64,000 nt of DNA, from the NCBI RefSeq assembly GCF_030247185.1, contig NC_080571.1, forward strand, positions 344,751,879 to 344,815,878, read 5' to 3'. Positions 45,251 through 53,720 of this stretch are shown here, in pieces (position 1 is the first letter of the stretch; the number at the start of each line of letters is the position of its first letter). The notes beneath the pieces are model-generated. The model saw nothing but the letters and a program-made list of their open reading frames with translations, searched no databases and was not told the origin of the DNA. Made by a program: the position numbers and the translations under genes. Origin of the DNA: Malaya genurostris (lineage: Eukaryota > Arthropoda > Insecta > Diptera > Culicidae).

Positions 45251-46041
45251 ATATTTTTTTGGCTTTCTCAAATATAAACTTGAAAAGGCGACTAGTCAAA
45301 ATTGTGTGCCATATCGACTCAGTTCATCGAGCTGAACAATGTCTGTGTGTGTGTCAAATAATCTCACTCGGTTTTCTCGGAGATGGCTGAACCGATTTTG
45401 ACAAATTGAAAGGGGTCTCGTGGTCTTATACGGAATTTCATCAGGATCCGACTTTCGGTTCCGGAGTTATAGGCAACTAAACAAACCGATTCCGGCTGTT
45501 CTGGTTCCCGGTTTTCGATTAACGACAGGAGATAATAGTAATATGCTCAAAAAAGGATCTTACTCACTTTTCTCAGAGATTGTAGAACCGATATTCCCAA
45601 TCTTAGAACCAAATGAAACATCTTATGATCCTACCAAAAATTACTGCATATTTTCGGATTCAACAAAAATTTAATTTCCGGTTCCGTAATTACAGGGTGA
45701 TATGTGCAAAAAAATGTGAAAGGTGCACTTACACAGAGACGGCTAAACCGATTCTCACATCCTCCGGTTCTGGAATTACAGGGTGATTAGTGAAATAATT
45801 ACAATTTCAAATTATTTCATCACTTAGCTCGGAGATGGCGTGACCGATTTTACCAAAATTAAGTTTACATGAAAGGTTCCGGAATTATACTGTAAAGTGT
45901 GTTCAAAATAGGATATCCTCACTTAAAGTGGCAAAACAAAAAAAAACATAAGCAGAACTGACCTCGTGATTATTCCAGTCGGTAGAAACTATCCAACAAA
46001 TAAACAAATAACATAAACTAATTCTAGCTATCCTGATTCCC

Positions 46042-46660
46042 GCAAGGAAAGACCAAAATCAGCATTTTGGAGAAAAAATTAGTTGATTTTTTGATTTTAG
46101 TTAGTTATTTTTTGGGATAACTAAAAAAAATCTTACTTTTGCCAATTTAAATTTTTTAATTCTAATACTTTTAATAATAATAAAATATTTGTTGAAATGG
46201 CTATTTTTTTCAGTTGAATTCACCAATTAAACGTGCTGTTATTTCTTAGCTAAGGCACACTTCATTTCCATTCAACTAATTTTTTAGTTGAATAGGAGAA
46301 ATAAAACGTTGTTTTCAACCAATATGAATGGTTGAATTGGCTTCTGCAATTTGCAGCTATATGGCGCACAGCAAAACAATCCATCAAAAAGCTAAAACGA
46401 CACTCTTTTTGAAACTGCTTGCAAATTGTTTAGATGTTTTTCGCATGTGTTTCGTTATATCAATATATAAATTTCTAAACCGATTTGTAAAAATGACGTA
46501 AACTCTTAGTGGAAGATGTATTTATTCAGAATTTGTGCGCATTTAAAGCGATTGTGCGTAATAATGTTTTTACGCGGAACAGTGAAGTGAGTTTCGAATG
46601 TTGCACTCTAATTGTACACTAATTTTTTCGCCAAAATGCTGATTTCGGTCTTTCCGTGCA
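46042..46660. mobile_element. MITE with about 38-bp TIRs
   Basis: Left end GCAAGGAAAGACCAAAATCA and, inverted at the right, GCACGGAAAGACCGAAATCA; the arms continue GCATTTTGG(A/C)GAAAAAATT. The interior is A+T-rich and non-coding. No clear target duplication, so the superfamily is unknown. Confidence 0.6.
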
Positions 46661-46785
46661 TAGACTTGGTGGAGTGGAGTGGATCACTTGGAAAAGTGGA
46701 TTCCAGTCACTTCTTTTGAACCGACTTCGATTGTACCGGTTCCCGGATTCCGATTTCGGAAGTACCTACAAGTCTGTAGGTTATA

Positions 46786-46974
46786 CACTGAAGTCTTTTT
46801 TTATGCGAATTTACGTACCGCACAAAAAACCGCATAACTCTGAAAATTCGCATAAAAAAACCGCATAACTCTGAAACTTCGCATAAAAAAACACCGCATA
46901 ACTCTGAAAATTCGCATAAAAAAAGTCGCGTAAAAAAACCGCATAAAAAAGATTGCATAAAAAAGACCTCAGTG
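46786..46974. mobile_element. TA-flanked MITE with internal 35-bp repeats
   Basis: Flanked by TA at 46784-46785 and 46975-46976. TIRs read CACTGAAGTCTTTTTTTATG and, inverted, CACTGAGGTCTTTTTTATG. The interior repeats GAAAATTCGCATAAAAAAAC with CGCATAACTCT. Non-coding. Confidence 0.75.
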
Positions 46975-47503
46975 TACTAGTTGCTGGATAAACTCAAGAA
47001 TCAAACAAAATTATTTTACGAAAATCCACACATTTATATATGAGACTATGAGAGATATGAGAAAGGCATCATTACACCACCAGGTGGATTAAAACAGGTT
47101 TTTTTAATCTAGTTTGCAGCTGGTTGTTTGAATGGTAGTCAAGCTTACGGAAAAGTCTGGTAATCGCAATGTCATGGCCTACTAGTTCGAAGTAATGCTA
47201 TTGAACTGTGTCTTGTACTCCCAATCTTTCAAATTCAATCGAATCAGTCTTTTTAACAATGAATTAATTCAAATTGTTTTGTTTTTTCGAATGTAGTTTT
47301 CTTGTTTATCATTTTTCGAATAAATAATGTATGAGACACTTATAGTTTTGCTGAAGGTAGCATGTTGCTACGTTTTGGAGTGGAATAGTTATATGACTTT
47401 TTCAATTTTTTGTAAGGCAATTTGAACAACTAAGTGCTCTTTCGGCACGTCAGGATAGACATGGCACTTCGGTGTCAATAAGTAATTTGTAAGTAGCAAA
47501 TAC

Positions 47504-47601
47504 TTTACGTCTGCTCAGCGGTTTATGTTGAACCGTTAGGTGGCGTTAGCAGTTCAACATAAACTGCTGACGCACTGATGAGCTGAATGCGAAACGTAAA
47601 A
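47504..47601 (+). ncRNA. Type III hammerhead ribozyme motif, apparently complete
   Basis: All invariant parts are present in order. Stem III 5' strand is TTTACG (47504-47509), and cleavage site GTC ends at C47511. A long stem I follows: the arm TGCTCAGCGGTTTATGTTGA pairs with the inverse of CAACATAAACTGCTGACGCA. Then come CTGATGA (47575-47581), stem II GCTGAATGC (47582-47590), GAAA (47591-47594) and stem III 3' strand CGTAAAA. Stem III has seven pairs counting the U16.1-A15.1 pair. Such RNAs self-cleave, here predicted after position 47511. The open ends lie in stem III, hence type III. Confidence 0.7.
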
Positions 47602-47684
47602 ATAAAAACTAGTCATGTGCACTTTAGCACAAAACGGTACACATGAGGTACCAAACCCCTAAATGACTAATTTAAATGAGTTAA

Positions 47685-47755
47685 AAAAAGGCGGGTGGGT
47701 AATGTCAGAGACATAACTGGATGTCGTGGATACGAGAACAACTGACATGTTCCTT
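47685..47755 (+). repeat. Block downstream of hammerhead, shared with 33725-33800
   Basis: GGCGGGTGGGTAATGTCAGA, ACATAACTGG and GTGGATACGAGAAC recur inverted at 33.7 kb. An AAACCCCTAAATGAC segment between the ribozyme and this block also occurs downstream of the degenerate ribozyme at 13.6 kb (AAACCCCTAGATAAC), so ribozyme and tail seem to belong to one repeat. Confidence 0.5.
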
Positions 47756-48129
47756 AACACTTCCGAATATCAATTTGTTGATAGTTGATCAATTGTATGA
47801 ATTATGCAAGCATTCCCCTTTTCCACATTTTTCGCAAAAACAAAGAAGGCTTCACTTGATCTAGATTACTGTGAATTTCACACAGCGAAAAGTGCAAAAA
47901 GCAAATCAAACAGTTCTAGATTTGCACTAAGCTGAGGATATTTCCCTTCGATTTGCGAGCAAGAAATTCTAATAGTTCTTTAGAAAACTTTTAGAGCCAT
48001 TAGAACGGCTGATTTTGTGTAATGCTCTCCACCGTTGCTTTTTCACCAATGCAAATGACTGGCAGCTTCGACGCTCTTGTCGGAAGCGAAACTAGCTTTG
48101 CAAACGACACAAAATACATCTGCTCGCAG

Positions 48130-48490
48130 CAGCGATGCCAACCCTACGGATTTATCCGTAGATCTACGGATTGCTGTCTTTTCTACGGATCTACGGATGA
48201 ATTATATGAAATCTACAGATTTAGCATTATTTTACCATAAATCTCCAGATCCAACATTATATCTCTAGATATCAATGGAAAATAATTAATTATTGTTTTA
48301 TCATCTCAATTTTTTTTGCTTGTCCGATTAGAATAGTGATGATGCCTCTATAAGCCACCGATCAGTCGTTGTTGGAAGCCTGCCTTTGTGGATTGGTGCC
48401 TAAAGCTAATCATTATACTCGTACATTTACGAGCATAAGTACTTGAAACCAAATCTACGGATTGGACCTCAAGGAAAAGTGGCATCACTG
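48130..48490. mobile_element. hAT-like MITE with 8-bp target duplication
   Basis: Ends CAGCGATGCCA and, inverted, CAGTGATGCCA. Perfect 8-bp duplication GCTCGCAG at 48122-48129 and 48491-48498. The interior has repeated CTACGGAT(C/T)TA words. Non-coding, 361 bp. TIR form and 8-bp duplication fit the hAT superfamily. Confidence 0.8.
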
Positions 48491-48499
48491 GCTCGCAGT

Positions 48500-51395
48500 G
48501 GCGATAGAATTCAAACTGATCCAATTTTTGTTGAGAGGTTTGTTTTTACCTGATTTCGTTTGTAACTTTTTCACTAATGGACGGTCCTAACGGCTATAAA
48601 ATAAGCAACGTATAGAATTTTAATTTCGATTATTTCATTTCGGATTTGCTTTTCATTGAAAGAAACTATCCGGATGCTGTACGGGATTCATTCCTGCCTT
48701 TCAGAAGGACCAAATTGAGGAACTCACTACGATATTAAACACTGTTCGGAACATTTTCTCGAAAGATTTGTTGTACAGCTAGATATTTTGTTCTCTCCCT
48801 CAGAAGGCGTTCTGATTGGCTGGTGTTGACATGGGTCAAATGAGACAGATTTTTCAATAGTGTACTATTGAAATACTTCAATGCTTTTTCTATACCAGTT
48901 TAAGTTGAAAAATTTCGATTCTATTGGTAGCTAGATTATATAAATCCTTTCACAGATCACTGAGGTATGAGCTTTCAAAATACGAGAAAGGTAAAGGTTA
49001 TGAATTATCCTCTTTGATACTCGTTCATATCAACCATTTCAGAAAAGTTCAATTTTGAATTATTTGAGATTATGTCACACAACTGAAAATTTTATCATAA
49101 AATTGTGATCATATTTCCGATGGCATGTAGCAAAAATTATGTTGATTCGTTAGATACAACAAAAGATATTCACGATCAAAAACTTATCACTCTCTCAGAG
49201 GGTAAATTTTGAAAAGGCACCCCATAGTGAAGTAAGTCGTATTCACGACAAAAATTAAAAAAAAATAGTTTTGTCTCGCTAATTTCCTGTAAAAATAAAA
49301 CGTCTTTTTGTCATTAATAAATATGTTGTTGCAATCTCTGGTGAACAGCAAAATTGTATCAGTATTATTATATCCTTTATTTAACCCCGGCTCGTTCGCC
49401 GGGGAGCAAAATCCTATGTGGTAAAGTTTAAACTACTGAGATTATCCAACCACAGATCGATTGTGGTCAACACACCTGGCACACATAAAGCATCCAACAC
49501 ACGGAACACATCATCAGGCTTGTTTGTTTTTGTGCAGCCATGCATGAGTTCACATAGGAGGTGTGTAGAAAACCAGCCCGGCGCAGCAGTTTATATAACA
49601 AACCTTCGCCAAGAACAGTTTGATTGACCTTGAACAGAAACCGGCCTTAGCGGCAAATAATCCATTTTCAAACGCTTGGTAGAGTTTTTTTTATTTTATT
49701 CATTAGCCTTAAAACGCCGGTTTTCGTTTTTTTTTCAATAATTATGGTAGAAGATGTTTCATACATAGCACGTAGCCGTACTCTCAGGCGCCAGCCTGAA
49801 AAAGCTCAATCGAATCAATTATTCTTGGTTGGAAGCCAATGAACACCGACCTATATTTGCCACGCCAACGCTTGCGCCTCGTCTAGTACGAGAGACCGGC
49901 CGACTGACTGACTGACTAAACAACAATTCGCCAGCTAGCCAATCGAGCCGGACCACCGGTTTGAGATGTGTTCCGTTCTGGTAACTGTGAGAAATAATTA
50001 ATAACGCGGAGTACTTCATGCTTCCTTCTTCAATCAAGTCTCCAATGGTTCCGAAACAATTACTCAATCGCATGCCTGAGTTCTATTTGTTTGTTCATCA
50101 TAGTAGCAAATTTTGTGGCTAAAATGATCTTCGAAAAATAAGTACATTCATTGGATTGGATAATGAGATTGGCCGGAAGTCGCAAGGCAGCGGACCGGAC
50201 AGAGGCCAACGACCTACCTGTGATACTACCGGATACTGTAGGATCCACCGGAGCGCAAAAATGAACCATCGCATTGTTCTTGGATCAAGCATAATTTCAA
50301 TGTTTCCCGCGAGATCCAAAGAACGGCTATACTGAGCAGAAGTCAGGTCGCGCGAAGGAGAATTTTAATAAGTCTTCGCCGGAGTCTACTACCGGCAGTT
50401 AATGCTCACTCGGTGGGGCATTGGTCCAGCACAAAAAAAATTGGTTGAATGGAAACTCACCCACTCTGGGATCCATAATAAGCATCGTACGAGAAAAAAA
50501 AACAGCAGCACCAGACACCAATTGGAGGATGTTTTTAATTGGGTAGTAACCGGTCATTACCAGGTGAGAAAATTACCCGATTTCGGGGGTGTTGAAAACC
50601 GCCCCCTTAGTTTTCCACCATTCATCGGTAGCATGCAGCTAGTGGCTAAAGTCTTTTCCGGAAAGATTGAGTACTTTTGTTTTCGGATTGCTCGCCGCCA
50701 CAGCCACTGTCCAAATCCTTCACAGTCGAGTGAATATGAGACAGTGCGCGGTAGATCGTGAATGACAATGGTAAAGTGAAACACAATTTGAAACTACGGT
50801 TCACGATTCGCGGTAGGTTCCAGCGGAAGCGTATTAATTAGATTTGCGGAATTATGTTTTGCATTGAATCGAAATCGTTTAGATCGCCGATATGGTCAGG
50901 GAATTGAAAGTAAAATTTTTGACGCAGAAATTGATTTTTTATAACACCTTTTCCGTTTTCGAAACAAACGAATCGCAATAATCTAAAAATAAAACTCTTA
51001 AAATTGCTTATTGTCAATATTATATATTTAGAAATAAATTCAACACATTGCAGCAAAACTATTCCTTCTTCCGTCACGCTGGATCAAACCACCAAGATCC
51101 TTGTAAAATGGTGGTAACATACAAAAATCAGATTGCTATATGTCAATCAGATCAGCAACGCTATCTACGAAGAAGTTATCAACATCCAATCGAGATACAA
51201 AAAGCGAACTGATCACCTTCAAACGTACCTATGATAGTACGGACAACACATCTCTCCATGGACAAGGGCGGAACCTTGATCACGCAAACCAATTTTTTCA
51301 TGTATTTAAATACAATATGCAATGAGATGATGGCACTGTAATGTTCGTATACGGTAGCTCGAATCCTCAAGCCGCTTCATAGACTTAAGAATTAT
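48500..51395. other. Gene-free stretch
   Basis: Open frames are short and unrecognised. A more G+C-rich part at 49.6-50.8 kb might be unique DNA. A perfect 7-bp hairpin CCCCGGC...GCCGGGG occurs at 49386. Confidence 0.35.
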
Positions 51396-51575
51396 AACTG
51401 TTCTTTACGTAACGTCTTCGACTAGTCAATACAGAGCAGTTCAAATTGAACTGCTTAGTGCAATCTTAAGCAATGTCTTTCCTGACGTCGAAGCGAAACG
51501 TGACGTCTCGTAGGAAACAAATACGCGAACTGTTACTCTTCACTCACGAGTCGAACACGAAACGTAAAGAATAGT
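51396..51575. repeat. Cluster of three decayed hammerhead-family units
   Basis: One inverted unit (GACTAGTCGAAGACG on the minus strand, about 51405-51428) is followed by two forward pieces: CTGACGTCGAAGCGAAACG at 51482 and CACGAGTCGAACACGAAACG at 51545. An AGCAGTTCAAATTGAACTGC palindrome typical of stem I lies at 51436-51455. No unit keeps the whole core. Confidence 0.45.
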
Positions 51576-51855
51576 GAAATCGGTTATTTGCCCATAGCAC
51601 AAAAACGGCTCTTAGCCAAGCACGTAAATAATAAGAAATTACAAATTTATGGCAAAAATTAAACTTTACGCAACAAAATGTGTAATTAGCCGACTCAACA
51701 CATAGCATTCAAATAGTTAGTTTTAAATTTAAAATCAAAAATTTTGTCTGTTCGAAAGAACAACGAAACTGTACTCGGAATCGCATTTGATTCTAATGAA
51801 AATGAAGAAATATAGCAAATTTAGTGTTTCGAGCAAAATCGTAGCAAAAGAAACT

Positions 51856-52531
51856 GGGACCGGGCCATATCGCCGAAAGCCATTTAGCCGAAAGTCGTTT
51901 CGCCGAATGTCATTTCGCCGAAAGTCGTTTCGCCGAATAGGTCATTTCGCCGAAAGGGTCATCTCGCCGAAAGGGTAATTTCGCCGTAAGGGTCATATCT
52001 CCTGCATGTTATGTCTCCTGTATAACTGATGTGGCGCAGCCACATAACCGAAGCCAAGATGGCCCGGCGGCACAAAGCCGCCGAGCCGACGCCAGCTGAG
52101 TCGGCCGCCGACCCGCCGTCGGAAGCGGCGGCCTCTTGCATACAAACATGTAACCGTCTCGTTTGCCCGGTCTACTCAAAGCTAGCTAATAGTCAACAAG
52201 TTTTCTTGGGAACTACTTTCTGAGGTTCATGAATCAATCTTTATTCAAGAGTACAACAATCAATCATTATTCAAGAAGTACAATGGTAGGTTAACAAAAC
52301 GGGCGTTAACGCTATCATCTTTCGTTTGTCTTTAATTTAAATCAATTCTAATTACGATTTCAAGACGATTTCAGGATTCGGCGAAATGGCACTTCACCCT
52401 TTCGGTGAAGTGGCATTCGGCGAAATGGCATTCGGCGAAGTGACCCATTCGGCGAAATAACCTTTTCGGTGAAACGACTTTCGGCGAAACGGCTTTCGGC
52501 GAAATGGCTTTCGGCTAAATGACCCTGATCC
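51856..52531 (+). mobile_element. Foldback element with tandem-repeat arms, complete copy
   Basis: 676 bp flanked by the perfect 9-bp duplication AAAGAAACT (51847-51855 and 52532-52540). Ends GGGACCGGGCCATAT and, inverted, GGATCAGGGTCATTT. The left arm (to about 52000) and right arm (from about 52375) are arrays of a 15-bp unit, TTTCGCCGAA(A/T)GTCG-like, in opposite orientation. Between them lie a GC-rich core (about 52020-52160) and an A+T-rich spacer with GCGTTAACGC. Arms of short tandem repeats and 9-bp duplications recall Drosophila FB elements. No transposase. Confidence 0.82.
52029..52223 (+). CDS. Small open frame in foldback core, coding status unknown
   Basis: A 64-codon frame beginning MWRSHITEAKMARRHKAAE and rich in Ala, Pro and Ser (AEPTPAESAADPPSEAAA), followed by CIQTCNRLVCPVYSKL. 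The copy at 60510 keeps the first 52 residues with few changes and then diverges. The same bases contain several nested GC palindromes (GCCGCCGA, GTCGGCC), so conservation could reflect structure or recent common origin instead of translation. No known domain. Confidence 0.25.
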   Translation: MWRSHITEAKMARRHKAAEPTPAESAADPPSEAAASCIQTCNRLVCPVYSKLANSQQVFLGTTF

Positions 52532-52547
52532 AAAGAAACTTACATTT

Positions 52548-52667
52548 GATGCACCAATAGTAGCTTCCAAACGAGTCTAGCCTTGTTAAAATCGGTTACG
52601 TCATCTACGAAAAAATTGAGTAGAGAGAAAAAGTATGTTTTGTCGGTTACGTCACTTGTACCATTAT
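52548..52667 (+). repeat. Dispersed repeat V fragment
   Basis: TAGTAGCTTCCAAACGAGTC, AATCGGTTACGTCATC and TTTTGTCGGTTACGTCACTT match the V blocks at 11.4 and 19.8 kb. Confidence 0.55.
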
Positions 52668-53335
52668 AGCAGTTCAGCTGAAAAGTTCGTATCGTTTAAT
52701 AGAAACATACACTTTTCTGCCAAAATTCGTTTTTATTATTCAACATAATTGCCATCAGAGGCGATACAGCGATTATAGCGATCTTCCAACTTTTCGATAC
52801 CATTTTTGTAGTACGATTTGTCCTTTGCCTCAAAATAAGCCTCAGTTTCAACGATTACCTCTTCATTGCTTCTAAATTTTTTACCAGCGAGCATTCTCTT
52901 GAGGTCTGAGAACAGGAAAAAGTCACCGGGGGCCAAATCTGGAGAATACGGTGGATGAGGGAGCAATTCGAAGCCCAATTCGTTCAATTTCAGCATGGTT
53001 TTCATCGACTTGTGACACGGTGCATTGTCTTGATGAAACAAAACTTTTTTCTTCTTCAAATGAGGCCGTTTTTTTTTAAATTTCGTCCTTCAAACGCTCT
53101 AATAAAGCTATATAATAGTCACTGTTGATGGTTTTTCCCTTTTCAAGGTAGTCGATGAAAATTATACCATGCGAATCCCAAAATACAGACGCCATAACCT
53201 TACCGGCCGACTGTTGAGTCTTTCCACGATTTGGGTTCGGTTCATCGCGTGCAGTCCACTCAACTGACTGTCGATTGAACTCCGGAGTGAAGTGATGGAG
53301 CCATGTTTCGTCCATTGTTATATATCGACGAAAAA
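52668..53335 (-). pseudogene. Mariner transposase, C-terminal half
   Basis: Minus-strand reading begins at about 53315 with MDETWLHHFTPEFNRQSVEW (first Asp) and runs through GKVMASVFWDSHGIIFIDYL to LLERLKDEI. One extra base in a TTTAAAAAAAAA run near 53072 ends that frame. The next frame continues KKKVLFHQDNAPCHKSMKTM (second Asp) and LPHPPYSPDLAPGDFFLF (third Asp, 34 residues later), ending with GNYVE. The DD34D triad is thus present across one frame shift. The N-terminal DNA-binding half is missing at the right edge. The 3' TIR is probably GCAGTTCAGCTGAAAAGTTC at 52668. Confidence 0.85.
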
Positions 53336-53647
53336 AATCGATCTCTTGATCATCTTGATATTAAGAGAATTCGACCTTTAGTTGGATGTCATTGTTGGAT
53401 CATAAAGGCTGGGTTCTCTTAATCGTTTTATTTTTATCTGATTAATTTTGACCATTTGGAACGTGTGGTATTTTCATAGTTTTATATCTTTATAAACAGA
53501 TTTTCACTGAAGGCACATAAAAACTAAAAATGAATTTTCGCTCGACAGTATAAAAATCGATGTAAAATTTGTACATTGTATCAAGTTTGTTTTTTGAAAT
53601 ACTCACATTTCGAAACAAAAACCCTGTTCGCATATAAAGGAAGTGTC
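53336..53647. other. Unassigned A+T-rich interval
   Basis: No gene or repeat boundary recognised. Confidence 0.3.
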
Positions 53648-53720
53648 ACAGTTCACGCAAATTTACGTGGAAGAACATTTAATATTGTATCTTAAATTCC
53701 ATGACATGAAATTCATTTCA
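53648..53720 (-). repeat. Tail fragment of the tRNA-like repeat
   Basis: GTTCACGCAAATTTACG and GAAGAACAT match 12931-12960, and ATGACATGAAATTCATT matches 56403-56420. The tRNA-like part is absent. Confidence 0.45.

Larger units (their letters stand above)
45255..47105 (+). repeat. Dispersed repeat R, copy 2, with nested MITEs
   Basis: Starts GGCTTTCTCAAATATAAACT, carries the ATCGACTCAGTTCATCGAGC segment and R units (TTTCTCGGAGATGGCTGAAC, CGACTTTCGGTTCCGGAGTT). It ends GAGAAAGGCATCATTACACC with ACCAGGTGGATT. Two non-R insertions interrupt it (46042-46660 and 46786-46974). Confidence 0.65.

Noticed and set aside
46707..46958. Minus-strand open frame with FLCEF/SELCGF repeats
   Set aside because: Produced by the tandem interior of the MITE at 46786-46974.
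49386..49405. Perfect GC hairpin CCCCGGC...GCCGGGG as a terminator or regulatory site
   Set aside because: Eukaryotic context, single occurrence, no adjacent gene; one such hairpin can arise by chance.
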